DNA of 64,000 nucleotides from Lingula anatina (GCF_001039355.2 NW_019775621.1:74736-138735), one strand, 5' to 3'. Positions 46,801-59,556 are shown, counted from the stretch's first letter. A program made the numbers and translations. Notes: generated by a model not told the origin, from the letters alone.

Positions 46801-47474
46801 ATCTTGTTTCCTAGAAAAGGGATGGGGTTGTCTTAAGGGGGATTGTCTTGGGGGGGGGGGGGTTAACCATGGTGCCATAGTAGAATTTTGCACAAGTGAC
46901 CCAGGTTTAATAGGTCATTTTTGTTTCAAGTCAGTCGAATAACAAGCAATAGTTCTATTGACTTCATTGGTCCTCCATCTTTTTGCTAGGCAGAGAAAGA
47001 AAAGAAGCTAGCTGAGGAAACACTGCCTGAATCCATGCAACGCCTTGATAAACTTTTAAAAGGCAATGGCAGCAAAGGATACTTTGCAGGAAACAAGGTC
47101 AGACAAAAGACTTTTTTCCTGAAAGATTATATCGTGCTGTTCATATTATTAAAATGTACAGAATTTTTTATTTTTATATTCAAAATGCAGATAGCGGTCT
47201 AATTTATTACTTTTTCAAAATTAAGTAAGACACATAAGATATTAAAATCTAAACCATTTTATAATTGTTTTTCATTTGAATACTTGACTGTATTTCTTTT
47301 CACATTCAGCTCTCCATTGCGGACCTAGCAGTCTTCAATCAATGTTCAGGGCTGGTGGTAAAGTTCCCCAAGTGCATGGACAAATGCAAAGAATTGCCAG
47401 CATTCATTGACCGCATTAAAGCTCTACCAAAGATAGCTGATTGGTTAGCAAAGAGACCGCAGACAGATTTTTGA
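43812..47474 (+). CDS. Sigma-class glutathione S-transferase (S-crystallin / prostaglandin-D-synthase type)
   Basis: Five exons, all with consensus sites and matching phases: 43812-43950, 45399-45491, 46118-46233, 46990-47097 and 47310-47474, giving 206 residues, normal for the class. It conjugates glutathione to electrophiles in the cytosol; some sigma enzymes isomerise prostaglandin H2. The thioredoxin-like N-domain starts [10 protein letters not shown], with the catalytic Tyr at 7 or 8. Gln52 and Pro54 ([10 protein letters not shown]) and Gln65-Ser66 (GQSLAIARL) form the glutathione site. The helical C-domain contains the N-capping box SIAD after exon 4 and ends [10 protein letters not shown]. 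The true ATG is at 43812; an upstream in-frame TTG is not needed. Introns 1 and 2 hold repeats (44195-44452, 44890-45200, 45585-46010). The last exon is repeated at 48248-48412. Oxidative-stress control is suggested by the upstream boxes. Confidence 0.95.
44195..44452. mobile_element. Inverted-repeat element in GST intron 1
   Basis: Left arm TTTAAAACAACAACACAGGT with CTACGCTACGTCACTACATC; right arm GATGCAGTGACGTAACGTAG with ACCTGTGTGTGTTTTAAA. The arms are imperfect reverse complements, with no ORF between. Confidence 0.7.
44890..45200 (+). repeat. Dispersed repeat segment in GST intron 1 (+)
   Basis: Matches about 6700-7010 of the 5-8 kb block, for example AAAATTTTAATTGTTCTCATT and TCATGGGCCTGAAGCCTTAT. 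Confidence 0.7.
45585..46010 (-). repeat. Dispersed repeat segment in GST intron 2 (-)
   Basis: Reverse complement matches about 7980-8260 (TTTTTTTCTGTTGGAAGA, GTTACCTGTTGTGCATGATT, TCTGTCTGTACATTTGACAG) and the 5040-5290 region. It lies opposite in orientation to the intron 1 segment, so exon 2 is flanked by related repeats in opposite orientation. Confidence 0.7.
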
Positions 47475-48117
47475 ATTTTGTTTTAACGAACTGCATTGTC
47501 ACTTGTGACCTACCCGCTGCCTCACAAACTGTTCCGTTAGGCTTTAGGCCTTAACCCATCTTTTGGCAAATTATAACAAAAAAAAAGGGACAACTGTTGA
47601 TAGCAATTTTCTTTTTTTACTATTTTCAAAAACTGACCCCTATGGAAAATGGGGCGTAGTATGGCAATGAATTGCATATCATTATCTATCTTCCAACTTA
47701 ACCAGCCACAGTTATAGGATTGGGACTTTTCCTTCTTATAATCTTGGATGTGTTAAGATTTAGTCAATTTTTGTTAAATAAAAAGGGAAGTGAAATTGCT
47801 TATAATTTGAAATGAAAAAGTCATATTTGAGTCCTGCTAAAATTACAGAATCTGATATAATTGTCATCTTAAATTGTTGTCCCAAATAGTAAAGTTGCTG
47901 TTAAGGTGCAAACAATGTGATTGTAAAATGCATTAAAACTTCAACATTTCAAAAATGGTTTTTATTTTGCATAAATAATCCTTGTCATGGTCATTGCTTT
48001 AAGGGTGCTTCTGCGTCTTTTCACTCAGTTTTTGGTTATAATTATTGATATTAAAATATAAAGTTCCAATAGTATACAAGTGAATTAAAATCTGAAAGCA
48101 CAAAGCAACACAGACAC
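47186..48117 (+). repeat. GST last exon and 3' flank, left copy of a 0.93-kb direct repeat
   Basis: Begins TGCAGATAGCGGTC and ends CACAGACAC immediately before the N at 48118. Nearly identical to 48119-49059, with scattered substitutions and small indels. Confidence 0.95.
47777..47782 (+). terminator. Polyadenylation signal AATAAA of the GST
   Basis: AATAAA about 300 bases after the stop. A second copy lies at the equivalent place in the repeated segment (near 48718). Confidence 0.5.
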
Positions 48118-48118
48118 N
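48118..48118. other. Single ambiguous base (N) at the repeat junction
   Basis: The only N I noticed in the window. It sits exactly between the two copies of the 0.93-kb repeat, as expected for an artificial join. Confidence 0.9.
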
Positions 48119-49059
48119 AATGCAGATAGCTGTCTTATTTATTAGTTTTTCAAAATTAAGTGAGACACAAAAAATATTCAAATCTAAACCATTTTATAAT
48201 TATTTTTCATTTGAATACTTGACTGTATTTTTTTTTTTCACATTCAGCTCTCCATTGCCGATCTAGCAGTCTTCAATCAATGTTCAGGGCTGGTGGTAAA
48301 GTTCCCCAAGTGCATGGACAAATGCAAAGAATTGCCAGCATTCATTGACCGCATTAAAGCTCTCCCAAAGATAGCTGATTGGTTAGCAAAGAGACCGCAG
48401 ACAGATTTTTGAATTTTGTTTGAACAAACTGCATTGTCACTTGTGACCTACCCGCTGTCTCACAAACTGTTCCGTTAGGCTTTGGGCCTTAACCCATCTT
48501 TTGGCAAATTATAACAAAAAAAAAAAAAGGGACAACTGTTGATAGCAATTTTCTTTTTTTACTATTTTCAAAAACTGACCCCTATGGAAAATGGGGCGTA
48601 GTATGGCAATGAATTGCATATCATTATCTATCTTCCAACTTAACCAGCCACAGTTATAGGATTGGGACTTTTCCTTCTTATAATCTTGGATGTGTAAAGA
48701 TTTAGTCAATTTTTGTTAAATAAAAAGGGAAGTGAAATTGCTTATAATTTGAAATGAAAAAGTCATATTTGAGTCCTGCTAAAATTACAGAATCTGATAT
48801 AATTGTCATCTTAAATTGTTGTCCCAAATAGTAAAGTTGCTGTTAAGGTGCAAACAATGTGATTGTAAAATGCATTAAAACTTCAACATTCCAAAAATGG
48901 TTTTTATTTTGCATAAATAATCCTTGTCATGGTCATTGCTTTAAGGGTGCTTCTGCGTCTTTTCACTCAGTTTTTGGTTATAATTATTGATATTAAAATA
49001 TAAAGTTCCAATAGTATACAAGTGAATTAAAATCTGAAAGCACAAAGCAACACAGACAC
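48119..49059 (+). repeat. GST last exon and 3' flank, right copy of the direct repeat
   Basis: Contains an intact duplicate of exon 5 (48248-48412, acceptor CATTCAG, TGA at 48410-48412) encoding the same 54 residues; coding differences such as CTA/CTC and GCGGAC/GCCGAT are synonymous. There is no duplicate of exons 1-4. It starts directly after the N and continues into unique sequence on the right. Confidence 0.95.
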
Positions 49060-49475
49060 AAAATCAGCAGCTAATTTGAGCTTTAAATGTATTTTTTTTA
49101 CTAAAAGTTACATCGAGGATGTAGTAGTTAATTTCCTGACTGTGATACATATTGCTATTATCTGCTGAATACATCTGATGTATTGTAAGTGTTTTATAAG
49201 TTTTTTTCTAACATTGCTTTGATAATTGTAATATTCTCTTAGTAACACTCTTCCAAGATTTGCAGTTCTACACCATCTGCAAGTCTATATATAACTAAAT
49301 GCAGACAGTTTTAATGAACATTTCAACATGAAGCAGTGTTATCCAGGTGTTGTACATGTATGTAATATTTAGTAGCAGGTTTCTCAGTGGCCAGTATCAA
49401 GTAAAGTTTCCAAAGTAGCCTTTTGGAAAAACTAGAGAAAGGATGTACAATAAAATACACCAAATGTAATACTAC

Positions 49476-50072
49476 AGTGGCAGATTTAGAGGGGGGTCAG
49501 GGAGTCCTGTCAACCCCCCCCCTTTCGGTTTCTGAAAAGTATATCACACCAATATTCCCCTCTTGATATTAGAATTTTGATTGGCTAAATCTTAAACCCC
49601 ATTTCCATAGATATTTAGATCGATCTATCCCCCTGGGGAGTCTCGCTAGATTACGGTCAGCTTAACTGGCTTAAATGTCTGTCCCGCCTACTAAAAGGTG
49701 TAAGGGGGTAATTAACTTCTGTGCACGCTCGGCTGACAGCAAATTAGCGTGAACCCCCAGGGAGTTAGGTCGATCCAAATGGATCGATCTAAATCTGTGG
49801 GAATGCGGTCTTAGTTCTAAACCATACCAATCTTCGGTTTCTGAAAAGTATATCAAACCAATATTCCCCTCTTGATATGAGAATTTTGACTGGCTTAATC
49901 ATAGTTCTAAAACATACCAAATGGCACTGTTTGCTCTCCAAAACACCAAAAAAAAAAAATTTGGAGCCTTTGAGCAGGCCCGAACTCCATACCAAGGGGT
50001 AGGGCGATCTTTGACTTCCAAGGCCCATTGTTCTGGACCCCACCCCTTTCAAATAATCCTGGATCCACCACC
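49476..50072. mobile_element. Inverted-repeat element, copy 2, interrupted by a nested MITE
   Basis: Starts CAGTGGCAGATTTAGAGGGG and ends CTTTCAAATAATCCTGGATC plus CACC. The phrase ATTAGAATTTTGATTGGCTA is followed by the insertion at 49596-49809, after which CGGTTTCTGAAAAGTATATC is repeated. Confidence 0.65.
49596..49809. mobile_element. MITE-like inverted-repeat element, copy 2 (nested)
   Basis: Second copy of the 546-761 family, same length class and orientation. Its ends (ACCCCATTTCCATAGAT and ATCTGTGGGAATGCGGT) are inverted repeats of about 28 bp. Flanking CTTAA/CTTAG may be a target duplication. It sits inside the larger inverted-repeat element at 49476-50072, so it inserted later. Confidence 0.7.
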
Positions 50073-50079
50073 TAACACT

Positions 50080-50169
50080 GACAACATTCTGTATCAGTTA
50101 ACCTGACAACATTCTGTATCAGTTAACCATAAGGAATACTGAGCTGTAGTCAGCAGATGAATTTCTAGC

Positions 50170-50204
<35 letters not shown>

Positions 50205-51745
50205 CTGAAATCTAATCCAGAAGCAAAATGTAAAATCATGGAAAACTGAATGGTTAAAAAAGAGGCTAACCCATTCCTGTCTTCTCACTGATTTTTACCT
50301 GCTATCTGCACAAATATCAAAACTAGCTTTTCTAGCTACAGAAATCTGTTGACAGAAATTTCATGTCTGATCACAGGTAATAATATTTATCATATATAAA
50401 CTGTATTGATATAAAAACTATAAAAATACAAATACAACCCGCTGACAGTGACCTCTGTATTGTGGTCAACTGATGACCTCATCACTAATGGTCAGTTTAC
50501 CTGAGTGTCCCTAGTGCTGTCTTCCTGACTTGTTAACAACTGACCACTAAGTAAAGGCCTTGGGTTGCCGGACCAGGATGGAAATAGTGCTGCGATCACT
50601 CTGTCTTCACTTAGACTCTGGCGCTGAGGGAACGCATTCGATGTGCGCCCCCCCCCCCCCCCCCGGCCCTGCTCAGGGCTGGCGTAGTTGATTGTGAGAG
50701 AGTTACCCCCCCCCCCTTGTCTCGCCCCACATCCCGGCTCCTACACCTGTGTATCAAAACTTTCGTTGGCTGGTTCATCTTCTGCCGGGAGTTGAACAGT
50801 TAACGTGGTCAACAAATCGTTAGGGAGAGACAGATGGCATAGAGAATTATCAAGTTGTCTGCAAAGTGCTACACAGAGAAACTGCAAAAGTGTGCTATTT
50901 TTACACTCTTTTCAAAGATTGTAATAGACTTTGATTATAACAGTTCCACGCTCTCTTTTTATTTTGCAGTTCAATGGGTACCCTCTCTCTCGCCCGCCTC
51001 TCCCTAAAATGTTCCACTCCAGAAAAAATCAATAATGCTATGGGAGAATTGTACAGGCAAATTGACCTACATTCTCCACTGCAGTTATTGGCGCTATTTT
51101 AACAATGTAATGACTTGGACGTAATAACGTGATTCACGCCTGTGATATGAAGGTTTATAATTCATATAAATAATTTCATAAACCGGACGTGTCCATCAAA
51201 TAAGCGGAAATTTGTGAGGGTTAAGAGACATCGTTGTTTACAAAAGTAATAAAAACTGTACATGACTCTAAAACAGAACAAAATGCATTTTTTTCTTATA
51301 TGCAAATTAGATTGCCTGTAGTAATATAAGGTTTTTCCGGAAGTGATGTTCACATCAGAGATTTCAAATAGCGGCAATCTTGATCACCTAAGCTATCTTA
51401 ATTTCTATTATTTGATAAAAAAAAATAATACATATTTGAAGCTAGCAAAAGTAATTTCCCTAAAGAAAAATAACAATTTTCTTCTCATTATAAATCATTG
51501 CTCGACCCGCCCTTCGGAAGAATTTTGTAACAGCTAGAAGGCTGAGAAGGGCTTCTTGACGAGAGGCCCGGTGTACGCCCCCTCCCTCCCCTCGAGAGGT
51601 ACAGTAAAGATCACTTTTATTAATATGTTCCAGCGAATAGGAAATACTGATCATGATTGTTTTAAAGATATAAATAACTCATATTCCAATGCTATTTTTT
51701 TTTTCATTTTGTCTGTGGCTCTGCTAATTTTTTTTTTTTTTTTTT

Positions 51746-51795
<50 letters not shown>

Positions 51796-52078
51796 TGTCT
51801 AACGTTAGATCGCGAGGATGTGGTATTTAACTGCTATGAAATTTCCATAACTTTCATGTCCATATTGAATGATCAATTCGGCAATAAGATTTAGATAACA
51901 AGATAATGTGATTAATAAAGAAATTGAGAAAAATAAAAAAATCAAATTCAAGAAAGATTGCATTTTTTATTTTCCACAAAATCCAAATGCAATAATTTAC
52001 CGGTTGACTTTATTTTGGTTTTTCCTCTGAAAATGTACTCATTTTTCCCGTTTCTAAAAATAAAATGTGTCACTGATA

Positions 52079-52121
<43 letters not shown>

Positions 52122-52640
52122 GCATATAGAGACTTAACAGTTACCTGTGTCCAGTCTCGTGAAAAATAACCTCTCATCAATACATGGAATAGATAAGCGT
52201 GTCGATCCTGGTGCAACTCAAATGAAAAGCGAACGCGGTAAAAATTCAGTCATGGTTGTCGTGAGGCACAACCTACCACCGGTCTTATTCAAAATACAGT
52301 AGAATCTTCCTCGACAAAGAGAGAAGACACTCATCGTGTCACCTTAAAAGAAAGCTGTTTTATAGTTGACGTGGTTATAAACATTGGATATAAAACAGTG
52401 GAGGAAGGCAATTCTATTCTCATATGTTGGGCACAGTGACGGTAAAGCGTCTTGGATTTGTTTCGTTTTGCTTGTTATAATTTTTTAATTGATATTATTA
52501 TCTTTTTGTCCCACACTCATGTATGTATACGGGAGGACCAGCCCCTCTTCAGATTTCTCATAGAATTTTTTCCTTTAGCCTTTTTTTTTTTTTTTGGGGG
52601 GGGGGAGGGAGGAGAAAAGACATCTGGGAAACAAAATGTA
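50080..52640. other. Gene-free stretch rich in simple repeats
   Basis: (AAT)n at 50171-50204, C-runs near 50648-50664 and 50706-50717, poly(T) 51728-51748 followed by (GA)n 51749-51792, poly(T) 52081-52118, and a G-run near 52598. I see no supported gene. Confidence 0.6.
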
Positions 52641-53664
52641 AAAGTGAGACACACGTCACCCCCTTAGACTCTAAATCTGGCATTGAATAAGTGGCCTAAT
52701 CATGAAATACGTGGATTATATTTGGCGTTATAACGTTACGTTTTGGTGTAGGACACAAATAGATAAAACGCACCCTGTCTTGTGCTTTGGTAGTTCACCT
52801 TGCAAGTAATAGGCCCAACTGCAACAGCGGTCAACGGCTTGTCACACCTAACACATTACAATCAATTCTGTGGTAGACGTCGCAATCATGTTGAGACAGA
52901 ACAGACGCCAGAATATCACCTTGTATAATAATGATTATTTCTTATTTATTGATAAAATATTGATAACCCAGTGGGTTAAAGTTCTAGACAAAATATTAAG
53001 AGCACTACAATAAAAATAAGATTTTAAATGATCTAAGGGTTCATTCCCAATGAAACTATCATCCTTACGTAGATTGATCCAACTATGCTGAATGCAATCA
53101 GTTTAACAGCTTAACACGCCTCCTATTGTTTTAAACTTTTTCGTAAATCACTTTTTGTGTATTCTACTAAACACCAGGCGGAGGCGAAACAATTTGAAAT
53201 ATCAATTTTCGAAGAAAAAATATTTGATACGAATGGAATTTCATTTCTTTTATTACATAAAATATGTTATACGAGTGCTGTATGTGAAAGAATCATGTGA
53301 TGTATGATATATGTTGAAATCTTGTATATGTCAATATTGACAGCATGAAATGACAGGAGGATATTGGGGAGGTAGAATAAAACTGTTATAACTTGTGCAT
53401 TACAGTACAGACGGGCGTTATGAAAACTGGTTGTATGATGCAAAGTGAAAAAAAAAAAAACAATTTGAATAAAATGCTTCGGCAAAATATAGGCATAGCG
53501 TATCTTCACGGCGTTTGTGCTGACGTGCTAAAATATTGCGCAGATTTTCCTGGGATAGGTGGTATTTTTCTCCAATTAATCAATCCTCCTTTCCTGCCAC
53601 TGGCTAAAATTCTGTAAAAATCTTGGATAATTTAATAAACGCCATCGTTATCATGACCGGGTTC

Positions 53665-53692
53665 CACACACACACACACACACACACACACA
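53665..53692. repeat. (CA)n microsatellite
   Basis: About fourteen CA units after GGGTTC. Confidence 0.9.
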
Positions 53693-54114
53693 TTCGAAAG
53701 TTTATTTGTCATTGTGAAGGTAAATAAAGACTACAACATCGTACATTCAGATATGATCACATAATTTAAAAGTTTATTAATTTGTAGTCTGCTGATTCCA
53801 GCAGATGGCGTCATAGTTCGCTCAGGTCGGTCACATATACTAAACTCTGTTCAGATAAAAAACGTGCATTTGATCATAACCAGTGACGTAAATAATGTTT
53901 CATTGTGGGGGGTGTTAGGGTATAGGATTAATTTTATCAATGGCGTGTTTTGAAATATATCTAACACAAATACATCCTTTGAGTTTTTATTGCAGTAAAT
54001 TGTCAATGAAGGTTCACCTATCAGATAATGATGATAATCGAGTAAACAATGCGACCAAAATATCCTGCCTCCTCCCCCATGAATCATATGTAACCAACAC
54101 TCCAGAAAGAGATG

Positions 54115-54245
54115 TCACGTCTTCATCAGTTCTGAGTGACCAGGGAGTGGATGCGAGGCTGTCCAGATACTAAGTATACGAATATATCAGTTTCAACCGA
54201 TTTAGTACAACGTTTTAAGATATTAGTGTTAGGTATTTGATGATA
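54115..54245. other. Highly conserved island of the segmental duplication (partner 12190-12320)
   Basis: Carries TCATCAGTTCTGAGTGACCA and GATACTAAGTATACGAATAT in both copies. Short ORFs exist on both strands (plus, ending VDARLSRY; minus, ending RIHSLVTQN), but base changes between copies are replacements in either frame. That argues against protein constraint and for a non-coding function or conversion. Confidence 0.5.
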
Positions 54246-56184
54246 ATTTATTGATGATTCAATTTTGATGCTTGGGCGTTTAAAATTGGTATTGCAAATA
54301 GCCCAATATTTTCCCTATTCATTTTCGCCAGCTCTTCATATCCCATGTAAATGAAGAATGCAGTTGCACTTCATGTGAACTATTCTGAACTCCGTTGGTA
54401 GATGTAGTCCTAGCACTAAATGTTCTACGTGTGGTGTCTTTCTGATTCTTTTTCCTACACTAAAGATAGTATATGTAGGACAATATGTAGTTATTGAAGT
54501 TGTTAGCAAGTACCGTTCAAAAAATATATTCCTTTATCCAATAAAATCTATAACAAGTTGACAATATTACATTGAATGATATATTTTTGCTCATGTCTTG
54601 AGAGCTATAATGAAAAATATGTTCTTTTTTCCAGTAAAAATTAATTGGGAATATAACATTAAATAATAAATTCTCAATTTTTAATTACTATTTATCAGTA
54701 CTTTGAACTCGGCATATAATCATAATTTCACTCTTGACATTCACGTGATTTTATTTTAATCCAAAGGCATATAGTGCGCATTAGACCTTGACTTAGAGAG
54801 TAAAATCCTGAAAAATTGAGCAATTTCCCTTTATCACCAAAGCACACTCTTATCTAACGCCGTTGACAGAAGTATGATGTATAAATTTTTTTTAAAGTCT
54901 GCTTGTTATATGCTACACTCCATTACGATTTAAACATGCTTTCGAGTTGTCAATTTCAACTTTTCCCGTCGTGAGCGAAATTGACCATTCTCTATTTTCA
55001 TTATGAAAGAGACTTGCTTGGAGCTTAAAATGACTTTATGGATCAAATTGCTGTGGACTGTTTTTGGATATCGTATACCTTGGTGATTTATTGTTGAAAT
55101 TTCTAGGAAAATAAAATGTTTGCTTTTTACGGGACCAGCGCTCACTATGTGCCTTTAACGTTGGCTTTACTTTAAATGCTCAGATAAGAGATTAGAATAC
55201 TTGAATTCATAAATTTGTGCTTGTTAATGTTCTAATTGTCTGCTGTCCAGACTCGTAGTTTGTACACTATGATCTTTGTAAAAATGCAACTGGGACGGTG
55301 ATGTTTTTTTAAACAAATCTCGATTCCGTGTAAAGTTAAAAGAATTATTGATACTATTTTTTAAAATCTGCTCAATTTTGAAAAAAAAAACAATAACTTT
55401 TATAAGATAGATCAGCAGGTGCAAAAATGTTTACTCTCTACATGTGCTATGTGAGGATTATTCATGTTCGGTTAATAGCACAACACAGCACGAGAGTTGT
55501 AGAATTGCTCATAATTGTAGGTTTTTAGCTGTTGAAATGATTCTTATAATACCGTATGTTTAGAAACAGAAAAAAACAACGTCGGATCCGGAACATTTAA
55601 ATGTAGTCAAAATGTGAAATTCTAGGCAATTTATGTGTACTTGAATGTTATTCCAGAGCGGGTTTCCTTCTCGATTTTTCTGATGTTAAAGGTGGACTGA
55701 ATACCAGATCCGGCGATGTTTTTTAAAGGAAAAAAGTTTTTTCCGAAATATTTTCTTTAATATCAAACATAAGATCAAACATAAGAAGTGTAGTTGATAG
55801 TTTTATTTGTAAAATCAAATAGGTTAAATCTGGTACATTTTTAGTGAATTCTAATGAAAATCTCAATGACTTTGTTTATATCATTTTATTCAAACTTTCA
55901 AAACTTAAAAAGAATCACAAATTTAGTCGCACAAACTGATGTTTTAAGATGGAGATGGTTAAATATACACGCATATATGGAATGGAATTTTGTTTTGGTC
56001 TTAATAAAGAAATACCGAAATTATTCAATGCGTTGTAGTATTTTCATGTTCATTGGTATCTACGGGTTGGGGTTCACTTTTCTGCTCGCGTACTTGGATA
56101 AAAGCAAGTAATTCCCAAAGACTTTTTAAAAATTTCCTTTGGTTACTATAAGAAGAAAGTCTACCCGGGGAGGGTGGGTGGGAA

Positions 56185-56275
56185 CAGTTAGAGGAGTAGG
56201 TAACGCGCTTGCCTCTGAGACAGAAGGTTGCAGGTTCGATTCCTGGCGCCACTGGGTCCCAGCAAAAATAAATCC
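56185..56275 (+). mobile_element. tRNA-derived SINE head, copy B
   Basis: Same A-box region as copy A, and a better B box GGTTCGATTCC (56233-56243), followed by TGGGTCCCAGCAAAAATAAA. The anticodon stem is poorly paired. Interpreted as a tRNA-derived SINE remnant. Confidence 0.6.
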
Positions 56276-58110
56276 AAATAAAGGATTTTGACTTCTACAA
56301 AACAGTGCTACGAACACAGGATAGTAAGTGGAGTTGGCGGTTCTGTAGTTAAGAAAAAATAACTTCTATTTTGTTCATAAAACAATATAGCACATTTATT
56401 ATGGCATAAATGAATACAAAAAGTAACAGCATAATAACACAGAATATAAAACTTGGAATACGCTTTTTCTACATTAATGGCAATTTCATAACACGTACTA
56501 TGAAATCTGAATTAAGCTTTTACATACAAGCAAAACTGGTTCTCTATCTAACTAAATCATGTCGAGATTCTATGCATTTTGAACATTTCTACTTGGCCGG
56601 CGTAGCTTTTAGATTTATAAAGAAGTTCAGGAAAATTATGATAGACATAAAACCAACAAGATTAACAAAAAAATGTTTGTCTAAATTCACTGATGTGAAC
56701 GGTGTAGAAAATTCAATATGCATATAACCACATCCTATCCCGACACATGTACCCACATGCAAGCACTATGTCGTCTTGCTGATGTTCACAAAACAATAAT
56801 AGGGAGTCAAAGTAATTAAATTTTGTAAAATTCCTGATAGTTTTGTTCATCGATAAATATTGCTCATGTCCAACACAAACTTGTTTTCTTCTCATGAAAT
56901 CCTAAAATATGTATTTCATGGCACAACTTTGACTTTGAGCGAAAACTGAATTTTATACAGCATGAGAATCAGAAACGTCATGATGACATGACCAACTTGC
57001 AAGCTTATTCCAACCATAGCCATTTTAAAGAATAATTTGCAAAGAAAACGGAAAAGATTACGTAAATATTAGTTCACTTCAAATATACGTTTACTAAGAC
57101 AACACTAATAAACTTAAAACTGGTCTCCGGTGTTCAGTGATCAAGTGACACTCAGCATTATAACTCAACAAGATATGTAGGACTGACATCCGATAAGAAG
57201 TTTTTCTTCAATCACACTTTGATCTCGACCAAAGAGTAAACTAAGATAATACTAGGTACAAGGCCAACCTTAAACAGAGCGCTGATCTGCACACTTTTGG
57301 ATAAACTTTTTATATACTGACAATTGTTCATATTTGTTTAAAGAAACAAAATACTATGAAAAAGCAACTTTGTATGATAATTCAATAAACTTTCAAAGAC
57401 AAGGGTAAAGAACTGCTGACTGAAATTAAGCAAATTTACCAATCTTTAAATGTTCTTTAAATTTCGCTTTAAATTTTATCATATTCTCCTTCGGGAGTAT
57501 TGATAGGAATTGGCAGTCTTAAAAACTTCTTTGTGATAGCTAAAGTGATCGATTCGAATTTGTCAAGAATTTAGAAAGTAAAAGTTTCTGATGAATGTTA
57601 GTCCTACATAAACCCCTTAATGAAGATAATATACCGATCGCGAAATAAATCATTTTCTATAATTCAATGATTTCCTTTGACTTTTCCTTTACTATTGCAA
57701 TAACAAATGCATACATTAATTACTGGGAATCTCCACTCCCTGGTTGTTTCCAAAACCAGGGTGACTTTTGATCCTCATCTCTAAAAATGTGGCCTGACAC
57801 ATCAGACTTGATATTAGAATACCAAGTTTATTTTTAATATGCGTCACAATCACATTTTGAAATTTTAGAAAGACTATACGCATGGACAGATACGCAGTAT
57901 TGTTGATATATTTTGATAATGCGACAATATCTGCAAGACTATTATTCCAATTACTGCGAATTATCCAATTTCTTTTAGTAGATACGCATCGCATTTTCTT
58001 CCTCGACTGAACAATGCCGCCGTCTCCGCTAACATACATACCGAGTACATGCATATATGTATAGTAGCAAACCAACGACATACAGATCTAACGCTTATTA
58101 GTAAAGTATT

Positions 58111-58288
58111 AGACCGCGATCACAACCAGTTGATCCGCGGTTTATCTAGTCCGTGGATCAAATATGGCGCATACTTGACAATGGATTCCCCGCCTCCCAC
58201 TCGTCCCACAGGGTTAAGCAATTAACTTGCTTTCAATTAAGGTTTTCTATTTTATAGTCTGCAGATTAACTGGTTGTGAACGCGGCCT
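58111..58288. mobile_element. Inverted-repeat element inside segmental copy B
   Basis: The left end GACCGCGATCACAACCAGTT is mirrored by AACTGGTTGTGAACGCGGCC at the right. No ORF; flanked by TTA on the left and CTTA on the right. Confidence 0.75.
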
Positions 58289-58426
58289 TAGTCTTTTTTA
58301 AGTGAGACATTTCGTGAAAAAATACTCCTTACATCCGACTTTTCATTTGATACACGTTCTGATGGAGAACATTACAACCCAAAGCAAACATTACACTTCA
58401 TATTAAATGTTAACCCTGTAAATTTA

Positions 58427-59556
58427 CTAGCAGACGAACTCTGACATGCGACATGTAATCTTGACATGGATGCAGCCGCTGTGGAACACGAGTCTGACGT
58501 CATTGATGGAGAACGTATTCAATCTTCTCGTGCACGGTTGAGTCACTGAAATTAAACAAAAAACACTTTACAAAACAATCTCTATGGTTTGTTTTCATAA
58601 AGCAGTTTTTGATATAATGCAACCGATTTCGTTAATAATATTCAACAAATCGATTTTCAGCTTCTAATTTATACGAATATATATACTGAGGTGTATTTTA
58701 TGTAATCATGGACGTTAGAACAATACCATTTCTATTATTTTACACCATGTACACATTGAAACACTACAACATTCTGTGTCTTTAGAATTACATGTCAGGG
58801 AGGGTAGAAAAAGATACTGACCCTCGGATTACGTTTAAGTTTACAGAAGTGAACATTTCAGAAATAAACTATTGTCAGGAAGGTTTTAAAATAAAAAAAA
58901 ATTCGAGACCTTTGAAAGAAGAACAACATAGGCACGACATGTACACGATGGCGGGTAGGGATTTGCCGGTAGTGGATTTTGAATCTTTTAAAATCAAAGC
59001 CGGACCTACAAATGTAGTTACCTGCCAAAATGTCTCACATTGTTTAAGACGTGTTCACAGCTGGAGCAAATCTCTCACCACCTGGCAAAAACATTCCATC
59101 TGAAAATAAGAACAGATAATAAACTATTCAAACGTCAATCTGAATATGGACTTTTAAGGGAAAATATTGTTAACGTCAAGACAAAATGTCCCCATGCCTT
59201 ATGGTGATGTGTTGTGTGCAAATTGCACCATTTTTGACAGATGTCATTAACACCAAATAATAAATGTTATCTTCCATCATCTATACAGTACTTACAACAG
59301 TTCGATGCCAATTTCAGTCCCAGTTTTCCGACCAACTCGTGGAAACTGTAGCAATGTGAGACAAGGCTGCTTTCTTCCCCATCTTCTACTGACCTCGGTC
59401 CTTTCTGAACGCCTCTCACCAAAATACTCACCTGGATTACATAACAACATACAGTTGATCACCTTCTGTACAGAAGCCTCGATGTCAACTTCAGTCTTTG
59501 TTATATAATAAGGTGCAATCATGCCCCCCCCATCCCTGGAAGATGATTTGGATTTG
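58427..59556 (-). CDS. Putative three-exon C-terminus of an unrecognised minus-strand gene
   Basis: I do not recognise the family. Exons 59432-59556 (acceptor GATTTCAG, donor CAG|GTGAGT), 59079-59099 (acceptor TTTTCAG, donor GTGAGA) and 58427-58545 (acceptor TTTCAG, stop TAG) join in phase 1 throughout, giving about 88 residues. The product is cysteine-rich around the first junction (VINCMLLCNPDGMFLP) and ends ITCRMSEFVC. The decayed partner in segmental copy A (17319-18720) keeps the acceptors, the first donor and the stop position. Upstream exons and a start were not found. A G-run inside the first exon (59524-59530) and the 21-nt middle exon are reasons for doubt. Confidence 0.28.

Noticed and set aside
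56187-56270. Possible functional tRNA gene
   Set aside because: A and B boxes are present but the acceptor and anticodon stems do not pair; the flanking context and second copy fit a SINE head.
57716-58081. 121-codon minus-strand ORF in segmental copy B
   Set aside because: No recognisable domain and no matching open frame noticed in copy A.
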